Of a stretch of DNA of 29,900 nucleotides, positions 20,392-29,899 are shown in pieces. The position numbers were made by a program, and so were the translations under genes. Each line of letters begins with the position of its first letter. Position 1 is the stretch's first letter. The DNA is from Symmetrospora coprosmae (Eukaryota; Basidiomycota; Cystobasidiomycetes; Symmetrosporaceae), in the NCBI GenBank assembly GCA_008802785.1, contig VUYT01000066.1, forward strand, positions 1 to 29,900, read 5' to 3'. The notes beneath the pieces were generated by a model. The model was not told the DNA's origin and did not search any database. It saw nothing but the letters and a program-made list of their open reading frames with translations.

Positions 20392-20775
20392 ACGCACGTT
20401 ACCTCATCGCATGAGGTTACAACATCGCGCAGTATCGCAAGAAGGGTATGCAAGGCTCATGTAGCCCTTTCATAGCTATAGCTGAGACTGGCGGCAGCAC
20501 TGTCGAAGATCCGAAGGGGATTAGCCAGTCCTCGAGTCTGCATATCCCCGCGGAAGCCACACAACTCATACCCCGTCAGTGCGAGCTGACAAGGCCACTT
20601 TGCGGGACAATCAGCGAGGCCATACACTGCAGACGTCTCCTGTAAGACCACGCCCGGAGTCATCCGCAAGTTCCAACCTAGTTGTGCGTGCCTCGTGTAC
20701 GGATGACTGCGTTCGAGCAGATGCGAGGCAGTGCATGTTTGGCAAGTCCAGCGCTCCGTATACACGAGATCTGGC
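20392..20775. other. convergent intergenic region
   Basis: This 384 bp lies between the stop codons of the phosphatase gene and the Hpm1 gene. It should contain both 3' UTRs and terminators. The open frames here have no family signature. Confidence 0.5.
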
Positions 20776-22515
20776 TCATGTGCTCCACTCAACCGACATC
20801 ACCGTCCTTTCTACACCTTGGCCTGAGCTCCATACGTTCACGACTTCTGCTTCAGCATCCTTGGCCCCTACAGCCTCTTTGAAGGCAACCTCGCCGCCTC
20901 CCACGCCGAAGTACACCCGCTTGCATGCCACCAGCGTTGAGGTCGACGTCGAGGCCGCCTCGTCCATCTCGGGCCCCCTCGCTGCAGCCGACCGATGCAG
21001 CAGATCAATAAGAGACGGCAAGCTATCCAGCTCGTAGACCGTCTCGGAGGTGAGGATGAGATCGTACTTCTGACATGATGCCTCAGCATGGGCAAAGCTG
21101 TACCAAGATCCAGCAAAGAATCGGATCTCGATATCGTGTTCCTCCAGGAAGGAGGTGAAAGAGTCAACTAGCTCCGTCGTGATCTCTACCTCGTTCAGCT
21201 CGGTCTCGGCGTCATGGTCGAGCGTATAGCGCGTCTCGTGTTCGCCCTCTGAAGCCTGGGGTGCTGGTCTGGGCCGTCGCTTGCGTGGCACTCTACTCGT
21301 GCTCGCAGGTCGTGCCTCCGAGTCGGCACTGTCCTGACCTGATGCTTGCTCAGCGATGGTCGTCGAGGCCGCTAAGGACTGCTTGGCATGCCAAAATGCA
21401 AGGAGCACATTGCAGAAGGTGATGTATAGCAGGACTGTAGACAACAGCGCGTCAGGCAGCGTGATGAGGTCGGTAATATCGTAAAGCATACCCGTCTCAC
21501 CTTCCGCATTGTAGTCTTGCAGATGCACGACGGTCTTTCCCCGTTGGATCCAGTCGGTGTTCTCCGCAGTCTTCTCCTGCAGAATCTGCCTGAAGAGCAG
21601 CTCCAGTAGATAAAGGGTCGGCAGAGCTGTCCCACACCCTGCCTCTAGTAAGCGCTTGCCCTGGATGGACTTTAGCTGTCCAGAACCGTCCTCGAAGTTG
21701 TCGCGGTAGCCCTCGCAATATAGGCAGTCCTGCGCGACTCCCTTCATCAGCGGAAGTGGCGATTCTTTGGCGAGAGGTCCAAACCTACAACGAGGTCCAA
21801 GCTTGCCTCCCACGTCTTGAGCCCCCCTTCGTAGATGCCCTTGACGAGATCGCTTTCTCCTTCTCCGCCTGACTTCGCATCGGCGGACTTGTAGGCTAGT
21901 CCAGGTGCGCGCGCTGTCTTGGAACTGCTTGCCGCGCCTTCCTCGAAGTCCGAGTCTTCCTGCTCGTTCAGGATCTGAAAACGGGCGTCAAAAAGGTCCC
22001 TCCGTAGCAAGGTGACGTTGCCTGACGAGCTTGCAGTCCCGGTGGACGACAGGGGGACGGAGAGGGAGGAGAAGGATATGGCAGGCGGCAGGTTGCCAAT
22101 CTGCGAAATGGTGCGGACGAGCGAGCGAAGAGTCAATGCAGGCCTCACAGAGAGACATGGAGATGGCGCCTCACAAGCTGCTGTAGCGAGAGCTCCTGCA
22201 ATTGTGCAGCACCATCGTCTGTCGAGCTTGCAGTAGTGGCACTTTTGGCGGATTCGTGCGCTATCGAGCCTGTCGGCTGGCTGGAGCTACCTACATCTGC
22301 TGAGCAGCAGGCGTCCGAGTGAGCCACCGACCAGCCATTGTGGAGTCCGAGCAATCTACGCGCTTCACCTTCATCGTCGAGGAGGCTGTCGGACCCTTCG
22401 AAGCTCTGCGTGTCGACCGTGCCAGAGAGTGAGCGCCGTCCTGAAAACAGAAGCCCAGCAGCGGGGCCCCTCAAGGACAGCAGCAGCGACGCACCCAGCC
22501 AAACTTGAATGCCAT
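20776..22515 (-). CDS. HPM1: protein-histidine N-methyltransferase, Hpm1/METTL18 family
   Basis: Five exons on the minus strand: 22515-22495, 22405-22175, 22100-21789, 21729-21501, 21434-20776; 483 aa. In yeast and human this enzyme methylates one histidine of ribosomal protein Rpl3. The 21-nt first exon encodes MAFKFGW, which joins SFEGSDSLLDDEG to give the short aromatic then acidic start typical of the family. Next come LSLQQLIGNLPPAISFSSL, a linker, and IYEGGLKTWEASLDLV (about 173-188). The AdoMet motif EAGCGTALP lies at 217-225, and QDYN at 259-262 is followed by VLLYITFCNVLLAF. The C-terminal part has FFAGSWYSF and KYDLILTSETVYELDSLPSL, then RVYFGVGGG near the end. A Ser/Ala/Gln-rich insert lies at about 285-330. 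The 66-nt intron after QDYN has no in-frame stop. It is divergent from the small Cys-rich gene across only 175 bp. Confidence 0.92.
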
Positions 22516-22690
22516 TCTCAGATACTCTTCTTCTTCAGCCTGACAACACCGCTGGGATCAGGGCAGGGCACACTGTGCCCTTTCGCGACTTTACCTCCTC
22601 CTCAGCCTGTCGGGCACGTGCATTTTTTGGGACTCTATCCGAGCTTCCCCACCGTGACCAATCCTTCTTTCCTGCAACGACGTCGCCGCC
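22516..22690. promoter_or_regulatory. compact bidirectional promoter, HPM1 and Cys-rich gene
   Basis: Only 175 bp separate the two start codons, so transcription probably starts from a shared nucleosome-free region. The region contains CT-rich runs (TCTTCTTCTTCAGCC) near the HPM1 side. The plus-strand start at 22691 has a strong GCCGCCATGG context. Confidence 0.5.
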
Positions 22691-23348
22691 ATGGCGGACA
22701 TCCTGGCCATGATGTGCTTGACAGTCTTCGATGGCGTGATTACAGAATGTGGCATCACTCGTGAGCTTGCCCATTGCCCTGGCATCTCGCCGGGTCAGGC
22801 TGACATGCACCCTACCTGCAGGACGAGCCATTGCCCGGCCGTGTCTGTGGTGCCCTCTGCCGCGCTTCGTGCGCAAGTGCTGCTACTTTAGCTGCTGCTC
22901 CTGGTTCCTCACATCGGACGAATACGAGGCCATCGAGGAAGAGCAGGCTGCATACTACAACGAGTCCGGAAACGGACGGCCACCGCTCGAGGAGGATGAC
23001 ATCGGTCCCAATGCGCCCATGAACAGCGCGGCAAGGAGGGCGAGAAGGCGGCGACGACAGAAGCTGAAGGAGCGGCAGAGGCAGAAAGCTCTGCAAGAGA
23101 TTGCAGAAGAGACTGAGGGTGACGAGCGGGAACGGCTGCTTGCTGAGGCCGATGCCGAGCTCGCGGAGACCTCGCAGGACGAGTTCGATGACGACGATGC
23201 AGGCAGCGAAGGGCCGAGCACGTCTGAAGAGGAGCAAGAGGAGCAGAGACGTCAGGAGATCAAGGAGATGAAGCGTAAAGCGTACAAGCCTACGCTCAAG
23301 ATGCCCTATGGCAACTATGGCAGCACGCTCGACAGCGAGCGGTTCTAA
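22691..23348 (+). CDS. small protein, Cys-rich N-terminus and charged helical tail, unknown function
   Basis: Two exons, 22691-22760 and 22822-23348, with a 61-nt intron (GTGAGC donor, GCTGAC branch, CTGCAG acceptor); 198 aa. The first 52 residues are hydrophobic and hold eight cysteines: C9, C20, a CxxC at 31-34 (PCLWCP), then two CC pairs at 43-44 and 48-49 flanked by aromatic residues. This could bind metal or be S-acylated at a membrane. About 53-80 is acidic. Residues 80-115 form a strongly basic then mixed helix (RRARRRRRQKLKERQRQKAL), 115-160 are acidic and 160-178 basic. The C-terminus is rich in Gly/Tyr/Ser (MPYGNYGSTLDSERF). The ATG has a near-ideal Kozak context. I do not recognise the family. 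Base composition is like its neighbours, so recent transfer is unlikely. Confidence 0.75.
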
Positions 23349-23478
23349 TCAAGAGAGCGCGGTTGCGTCCGCATCCGTGCACAAGTGTAGCCATCTTTCG
23401 ACTCCATTTCGTATGCTTGTAGAATAGTGAAACAACAACCTCTCACTGCCCTATCGGAGCCGGAGAAGCGCACGGTCA

Positions 23479-23944
23479 TCAGATAGTCTTCTTCGTCTCG
23501 GGCGCTTCAGCTGATGGAACAACGGGAAGCCATGCAACCGGGTTCTCGTTGTAAAAGCTCCAGGGAGGGACGGCGACCTGTGTAATCCAATGCGAAGTCA
23601 CAATATCCGTCAGCTCAAGCTTACGCGGCGCCTGGCTGACCTGACGTGACAGATCGCTCACCGCGAGTGCAAGCAGCACGCCAAAGCCAAAGATGCCCAG
23701 CGTGATGCGGATGTCCTGCGCTAGCCAGCCAACGACAAAGCCGATGCTTGCAGACGGAATGAGGATGTTCTGGGCGTACTGCTCTGCGTGCTTCTGTCCT
23801 ACAAAGTCCTGGACGTGGCACAGGCACGCGCGGACCGCCATGCAGCAACCGGGGTGAGCTCGCGTCCTTCTCCTGCCCGGAGCCGCCGACACTCACTATG
23901 GGCCCTTCGAAGGACTCGCGGACCTGATCGAGCAAGGCTGCCAT
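23479..23944 (-). CDS. SPC1: signal peptidase complex subunit Spc1 (SPC12)
   Basis: Three exons on the minus strand: 23944-23897, 23808-23662, 23577-23479; 97 aa, close to the 94 aa of yeast Spc1. It is a small ER membrane subunit of the signal peptidase complex, not catalytic, and is thought to keep membrane-anchored proteins from being cut. The layout is classic: MAALLDQVRESFEGPI, then DFVGQKHAEQ. A first span (IPSASIGFVVGWLAQ), a short loop (DIRIT) and a second span (LGIFGFGVLLALAVAVPPW) follow, then FYNENPVAWLPV and a short polar tail. The 84-nt second intron has no in-frame stop; retaining it would push 28 polar residues into the end of the second span. An ATG 36 nt upstream is in frame, but the shorter start fits the family better. 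Confidence 0.92.
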
Positions 23945-24893
23945 GATGCTCTTGACCAGGATGCTGTCGTGCGGGAGCATAGAGTAGGTGCGCCTCTCAG
24001 CTGTTGCCGCGGTGGGGTGCACGTGCAAGCGTTGGACGCTGGCTGCTGCTGGCAAGGACAAGAGTTCGGTGGGTCTCCTTCGAAGCGCCCTATGGACGCA
24101 ATCCTAGTACTGCACAAGAGTCTATCTGTCAAACATGAGCTGACACGTCTAGCTCTTGACGATCCATCGCTCCTTGTCTCCGAGCCGCCGTGCAAAGACT
24201 GATTGCGAGCCAACACCTCGCATGCCCTCAACGCCCGCGGACAATCGCACCGAAAGGGCTGGATGATGCAACTAGTCAAGGACTGCTTCGAGGAGCACCT
24301 TCTGCACCTTCTGATGCTCATTGCTCTGCGCACGGCAGTCTCTTCCGCATGGGCTTTGCTCAATATCTAGCAGATGTCTGTCGGAGCAAGGCAGTCTGCG
24401 TAACGATTCTGGCGACCTCGCTGCACACAATGCCTTTCCATGAAGATCGGCACACTCGATGGTTGTCCAGAGCTGCACCTTGCCCTCAACTACCCGTATG
24501 CCAAGAGATCCCAACACCCAACGGACACCCTGGAGGTCCGTCGCCACCCGCTTCGCGGACAGACCTGCAGGGTCTTGGAGGAAACATTAGGACTTCTCGC
24601 ATGCCTTTCGAGAGACAGATTTCAATGTCACATGGCAGCGATGACTGTCCGCTGACGCCGGGATACCGGGGAGTCGCGCCAAGAGGAAAGATGCAGGATT
24701 TCCGGGCCACCGCACAGGTTACGCTTCTCGAGCGAGGCGAGCAAACGGTCGTCTCGCCCAGTACAAGAGGAGCTGTCGTCCACTCGGCTTCCTCTGCTCA
24801 CCTTTCTCTCCTCTCCTTTTCTCCAAATCTTAGAGAGCCTCCAAACCGCTTTACAACACCTAACTCATCTCAAGCATACTCTAGCTACGCCCG
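23945..24893. promoter_or_regulatory. 949-bp divergent intergenic region, SPC1 and Pra1-like gene
   Basis: This is one of the longest gene-free stretches between genes here. A long open frame crosses it on the plus strand (24190-24897), but its first ATG is at 24349, it has no family signature and it runs into the next start codon, so I reject it. GCACCTT occurs three times at 24295-24301, 24304-24310 and 24475-24481; the first two form a 9-bp direct repeat. A pyrimidine-rich tract (CTTTCTCTCCTCTCCTTTTC) lies within 100 bp of the Pra1-like ATG. No clear TATA box was found. Confidence 0.45.
24295..24310 (+). repeat. 9-bp direct repeat containing GCACCTT
   Basis: Two adjacent copies of GCACCTTCT (the pair spans 24295-24312) lie about 590 bp before the Pra1-like ATG, and a third GCACCTT sits at 24475-24481. 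ACCTT is one half of the palindromic zinc-response element known for yeast Zap1 (ACCTTNAAGGT). No full palindrome is present, so a zinc role is only a suggestion. Confidence 0.4.
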
Positions 24894-25998
24894 ATGATTG
24901 GCGCCACGCTTAGCATTGCAGCCCTGGCAACGGCATCCTTCGTTGCTGGCCTGCCTCACTCTGGTAAACCCAGCCAGGCATTGAAGCCCAAGGAAAAGCG
25001 GGAACTTCTTCAGTACAATGCCAATGTGACCGTGCACGAGAGCTGCAATGCTACCCAGTCGGCGTGGATCAACAATGCTCTGGAAGAGATGTACACCCTG
25101 GTCGACTTTGGCAAGCAGTGTACGCCTACTGCCATTCGACCGGATTGAAATCCAACAGTCTGATCTGACGTCATGGGTGCATGCGTCCTATCGCAGATGT
25201 GCTCACCCAAGGACCGGACGACCCCAACGGCATCTACCAGCGCTACTTTGGCAACGACAGCGACTGGATCACCGTCGTCGGCGCCTTCGATTCCTTCCTG
25301 CACGGCAACAAGGCCAACGGCGTCCTCATGAGGTGCGACGACCCGGACAACAAGTGCAGCATTCAGGGCTACAATGGCTACTACCGGGGCATCAACGCGA
25401 CTTCGGAAAACAACATCTGCGAGCTGTCCTACACCGCTCGTCTGCCACTTTCCGCCATGTGCCAGGACGGAAGGACAAACTACAATGCTTCGGCGTCGCT
25501 CTACTATGCGAATGATCTCGTTCATGTGGGTCGTCCTCGACTCTTTCCGCCGCCATAGCCTCTAATGCTCGACTCTCGCCGACAGCGGCTGTACCATGTT
25601 CCGGTCATCAGCGACAGTGCTGTTGACCACGTCGAGAACGGTGATGGCGGTGAGCTTGAGGCCGTCTCTCCATAAGCCGATGCGCGAGGCTGACGTTTCT
25701 GCATATATACCGTCTGCACACAGTCTTCAACGTCCTCGCCTTGGCCCAGACCAACAGTTCGATGACTCCGTTCAACACGCACTCGCTCCAGTACTTCCTC
25801 CTCGATGCATGGGCTTTCGAGGTCGCCGCGCCCGGAGTAGGATGCAACGGCGAGGTTCCCGAGCCCGAGGAAGCCGCTCATACTGCCACCTCGACCGCTG
25901 CGGATGCTGTTGGCGGTGCTTCGGCTACTGCTACTGCCAGCGCTGCCCAGGACTGCCACACTCATGCAGACGGGACTTTGCACTGCGTGCCTATCTAG
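24894..25998 (+). CDS. secreted Pra1/Asp f 2-like zinc-binding protein (HRXXH family)
   Basis: Four exons: 24894-25119, 25197-25525, 25586-25649, 25724-25998; 297 aa. Candida Pra1 is a secreted zincophore that captures host zinc; Aspergillus Asp f 2 is its homologue and a major allergen. Here residues 1-19 are a signal peptide (MIGATLSIAALATASFVAG). A deuterolysin-like fold follows, with VLTQGPDDPNGIYQRYFGN, then paired cysteines around RCDDPDNKCSI and AMCQDGRTNYNAS. The defining HRLYH lies at 185-189, then ALAQTNSS, SLQYFLLDAWAFEVAAPGVG and a Ser/Thr/Ala-rich linker. The last residues hold CHTHADGTLHC (284-294), the zinc-binding tail seen in zincophores. Several sequons (NVT, NAT, NDS, NSS) predict glycosylation. 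The intron at 25526 falls between the His and Arg codons of HRLYH. No ZIP transporter lies beside it; the next gene is a convergent Dal5-type permease. Confidence 0.93.
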
Positions 25999-26321
25999 AG
26001 CCTATCTTTAATTCGGTTCGGAAGAATGGCTGTTAGTCGGGCTGTGCAACGTAGATGCAGCACTGCTGCCATAGTCCAGCAGTGGAAACCGTCGAGGCAC
26101 AGCGCTACTGTTCCGGCGCCATGCTCTGCTATGTATATCTTCTGCAAGGATGAATCGAGCGCAAATGTCGTCCCGAAACCTTGTTCTCCATTACCCGACA
26201 CCCACTCAAGCGATACACAATGGAAAGATAGGTCTACATGTCGTCTGGCTGCTTTGCCCAGGCAAGTAGTATATAACGCGTTCCTGTCGATGCGAGCTCA
26301 CCAAATGAAGCTTGCAAGCGT
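25999..26321. other. convergent intergenic region
   Basis: This 323 bp between the Pra1-like stop and the permease stop should hold both 3' UTRs. An AT-rich TATATAA occurs near 26269-26275. Placed between two 3' ends it is more likely a polyadenylation efficiency signal than a promoter. Confidence 0.45.
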
Positions 26322-28637
26322 TTAGTATGGGTATTTGGTCGGAGAACCAGTCTCGTGAAGTGTCTTGTTCTGCTTGATGAGGATGAAGCGCATTGCCCAG
26401 GCGCAAGCGGCGCATGCAACGGAGAAGCCTGCCATGGCGAACATCGCCAGCATGTAGCGCGGCTCGTCCGTCTCGCGGAAGAGGTATGGCGTGTAGATGA
26501 AAGAGGCGTTCGAGATGGAGGTCATCATGGCAATGACGACGGCCTTGCGACGATGCATAGCAGTGATCAGTCACGCCATCGGGAGCGCAGATCATCCACA
26601 ACAGGAAGGCTCACCTTCTTCTCTGGGCTCTGAGAGCACACGGTTGCAGCCCATCCGAGGTTGATGCTGTTGACTCCGTAAGTGCCGATGGTGAAGATGC
26701 ACTGTGGTAGGCAGCGACGACACATCAGATGCCATCAAATGAGGCTCTTTTCGGAATCTGTCGATCCGTAGTGGCTCACCATGGCAATGTATCGACCAGG
26801 AGTGCTGAGAGTGAGAGGAGCAACCACAAAGCCGACTGTCGCCACGGCTTTGCATCCGGTGATGTGCCAGGTACGCTCGTTGTACTTGCCAGAGGTGAGG
26901 GCTGGGTGACCAGGATGATGCGGTCTGTGTCAGTCTGACAGTCCACCTTCGCCATACAGGAACTTGAACACTACGCACAGACGAAGATTGATGCAACACC
27001 GGCAATCAAGTATGGCGGGCAGGTAAGGACCAGTGTGAGGGTTCGACCGAGGCCGAGCGTTCGGATGACGGATGGGCTGATAGCGAGAGATGAGACGACG
27101 TCAGCAACAAATCCCATATCCCATTCGGTTTCGAAAAGGCTGGAAGGCGCACAAGAAGTTCTTGAAACCGTTCGCAGAGAGATGCAGGTTCTGCATGAGG
27201 CAGAAAAGCCAGACTCGCGGGTCGCGGACAGCCTGCTTGAGACCATCCATAGCCGAGCCTTTCTCGTGGTTGTCGACCTTGTCTCGCAAGAGTCGACCAT
27301 GTGCGAGCTCCTTCTCCTCTTGTGTGAGCCATCGCGTCGTCAGAGGCGTGTCCGGGAGGAAAGGGTAAGCCAGAAGGGCGACAACACCGGTGGCAGTACC
27401 TAATCAAAGATGAAAAAGTCAGGTTTGGCTCCGTATCCGTCTTAGCGGGCGATCACACAGACCTTGAATGATGAAGAGCTATTGAACGGTGTCCATCAGT
27501 CTGGTTTCCGAAAGACAGGCCCGATCGTGAGGCAACTCACCCATTGCCATCCAGCGTAACCCAGAGCTCCATCGAGCTCGAAAATGCCGAGTGCGATCAG
27601 ACCAGCGAATGCAGTTGCCAGGATGTTGCCCGTGTACAGCACAGCAATTCGCGTGGCGATTTCCGTTCTCGTGTAGAAGTTGGAAAGGATGAAGATGGCA
27701 CCCGGGTAGTACTGGATATCGGAAGGGACGGGGGCATCAGCTTACAGACAGCGGATGCTGCAGTGTCGGTTTCCCAACCCACAGGAGCCTCCACCACGCC
27801 GAGGAAGAAGCGCGTGAGCAGGAGACCGGTGAAGTTGCGCGAGAATGCCGTGCAGACCGAAATGACTACGGAGGGCGATACGGCCACTTCAGCATGAGGC
27901 GTTCTGATGGATCGCGGACGAGCTGGAGACAACTAACCTGCCCAGGTAAGCATAACTCCCACTAGGAAAGGTGCGACGCGGACTTTGGCTGTGCAGCGGC
28001 AAGAGCAGCATGCGTCAGATCGCAGACCCGTCTCCTCTGTACCATGCAGGGCTGTAAGAGGCCAGCACTCACTGAGGATCATGTTGGATGGTACGCCGAA
28101 AATGATGTAACCGACGACTGTGGAGACGAGCGCGTTTAGGAACAGCAGACTGGAAACTGTGGCTGGTCCCAATAGGCACTCACAGAGGATGGAAACACAG
28201 GTCTGGTACTGAGTATCGGTCAGGCTGAGATCCCGTGTGAGACTCGACAGCTTAGCTAGCGCTATCGCATTGCGGTCGAGGTAGTTGAGCCAGTACTGCA
28301 TGATGGCAACCATCGTCTCAGCTGTGGCAATTGAGGCGGATGAGTGGACTATGGCACGCACCATCGACCAGAGCGAGCCCATGATCCTGATGTCGAGCTT
28401 GCGGACCAGCGCAATCTCACGAGGGTCGCTCTTCTTCGCGAAGCCAGAGTAGTCGACCTTGTCATTCTTCAGTGCCTCCGGGTCGAGCTCGTTTACGGTT
28501 TCAAGGCGCGCATCATCGTATTTGTACGCTGCCTTCTCGTCGACGGGCGAGTCGAACTTCTTGTTGTTGTAGTCGGGGCTCGTCATGGTAGACATACCCG
28601 TGGCCAAGGCCTTCATGCTCTGCTCGGGTACCGACAT
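26322..28637 (-). CDS. MFS permease, Dal5/Tna1-type anion:cation symporter family
   Basis: Twelve exons on the minus strand: 28637-28362, 28295-28184, 28117-28073, 27988-27938, 27865-27783, 27711-27541, 27478-27463, 27399-27153, 27076-26979, 26901-26780, 26701-26615, 26543-26322; 509 aa, typical for the family. Members import allantoate, nicotinate, pantothenate, biotin precursors or small carboxylates with protons; the substrate cannot be read here. A cytosolic lead of about 80 residues ends EIALVRKLDIRIM. The first span holds NYLDRNAIALAKL, the second SILFVGYIIFGVPSNMIL, and the third-to-fourth region FTGLLLTRFFLGVVEAPYYP. A long central loop has PLTTRWLTQEEKELAHGRL, then FCLMQNLHLSANGFKNFFP. 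The last spans contain TSGKYNERTWHITG, GTYGVNSINLGWAATV and NASFIYTPYLFRETDEPRY. Exon 7 is 16 nt. A TATA-like element lies about 115 bp upstream. The last intron uses an AAG acceptor. Confidence 0.92.
27463..27478 (-). other. 16-nt micro-exon of the MFS permease
   Basis: These 16 bases encode LFIIQ plus one base and lie between 62- and 63-nt introns. They are needed to join GYAGWQW to GTATGVVALLAYPFLPDTP in frame, which restores the usual family sequence (W-LFIIQG-T). Skipping the exon would shift the frame. Confidence 0.75.
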
Positions 28638-28750
28638 GTTTGGTGAGCAGCTGCCTTGGATGTGAGCTCTCTGCGGGGAATGGGAAGATGCTCTTCTCAG
28701 GGCTGAGAGGCTGGGAGAAGAAGAGGAAAGGAGTGAAGTGGGCAAGAGGC

Positions 28751-28757
28751 TTATAAA
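28751..28757 (-). promoter_or_regulatory. TATA-like element of the MFS permease
   Basis: TTTATAA on the minus strand lies about 115 bp before the start codon, a usual distance for a regulated fungal promoter. This is the clearest TATA-like site at any start in the window, which fits an inducible transporter better than the housekeeping genes. Confidence 0.4.
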
Positions 28758-29879
28758 GTGAGTTGCATTGGACGCGCGATGCAAGCTTCCTGCGCATGCG
28801 GGACTGAGGCCGGTCGGAGGCGGGCTTCAGCGGGTTGAGCCGCGATGAGCCCCGCTCTCCAAGCAACCGTCCACACCGGAGTACTTCAGATTGCATGCTA
28901 CAATTTGCGGAGCCCCTGCCGCAGTGAGGAACTGGATACCGGTGCAGACCGCGGAGGCCCGCATGTCTTCATTGTCTCCGGAGCAGCACCCCGCGAAACG
29001 CGCTAGCAGTGATATAACCTTGGCAGACACCCTATCGGATCTTCACGGATGATCGCGAGTGTCCGTAGCGCGCCCTCTGCCTCGCATGATCGACCACCGA
29101 CAAACGTCGACAGCACCGCATCATGTCCGGTGCTGCTTGCGGGGCATCCAGCCGTGGGCCATGAGGTGCGGGTCTTGCCAGGAGCCCGCCAGGCTCTGGA
29201 ATACTGTATCGAAGGACGATGCAGCTGCGAGCAGGCGCGTCAGACACGAGCTATAAATGCGACACACACGGACCGAGGATCGTTCCGGACACTGCAGCAA
29301 TTCCCAGGCTCTGTCGGGTGCCAAGGCATGTCGATGAAGTGCCGGATCGGTCCGCTTCCGCTTCCGCATCGGATGTCGCCCGAGGGTGAGAGTGCGCATG
29401 GCGCCCACTTGCACCCAGTCAGAGACGAGCGTTCTGCACATTCCGCTGGTCGAGCACAGCGTTGAGCAATTGGTAGCATATCGCGAGCGAGCGTCCGCGC
29501 TCTTGCCTTTGATGGCATGCTGGCATGGTGCCGCTGGCTCTGTCGTTGTTGTCAAGGTGGTTGCGGCCCAGCATGGATTCTCCACCTGTCCTAAGGCACG
29601 CCTACCTTACTGGTCGGTTTACAAGGCAGTGCTAGCTGTCACTTATGGTACTCGCAGAGCTGCTTCAGTGTCGCTGTGTCAACGTGAAGTCCGCAGCGAG
29701 CGGAGCTGTGGCCCGCTTTCTCTATGATCATCAGCTTCTGCCAGTGCTTGCAGAGTCTGCCAACCGCATTGTTGACGGACAGGTCTACATATTGCCGCAA
29801 GACTCTCGACGACAACATGACCGATATCTGCCACGCCGGCTGTACGCAGGCCTGAGCTGAGCAGGACGGGTTTGAACGT

Positions 29880-29899
29880 GGAGGGTGGAGGGTGGAGGG
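29880..29899. repeat. GGAGGGT tandem repeat at window end
   Basis: Nearly three copies of a G-rich heptamer run to the end of the window and may continue beyond it. The spacing of G runs could allow a G-quadruplex. It does not match the common fungal telomere unit (TTAGGG). Confidence 0.6.

Noticed and set aside
24190-24897. 236-codon open frame between SPC1 and the Pra1-like gene
   Set aside because: It has no ATG before 24349, no recognisable domain and a composition like non-coding sequence, and it runs across the Pra1-like start codon. Open frames of this size are common in GC-rich DNA.
26269-26275. TATATAA as a promoter element
   Set aside because: It lies between two convergent 3' ends, so a role in 3'-end formation is more likely than in initiation.
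24894-28637. a metabolic or zinc-uptake gene cluster
   Set aside because: Only two accessory-type genes are adjacent, they converge, and nothing else in the window (no ZIP transporter, regulator or biosynthetic enzyme) supports a cluster.
29121-29585. 154-codon minus-strand frame near the right end
   Set aside because: No motif or homology is visible, it overlaps several similar frames on the other strand, and there is no splice extension.
29386-29860. plus-strand frames near the right end (113 and 71 codons)
   Set aside because: Joining them by plausible splice sites did not give a sequence resembling any family. They could belong to a gene outside the window, but this cannot be supported.
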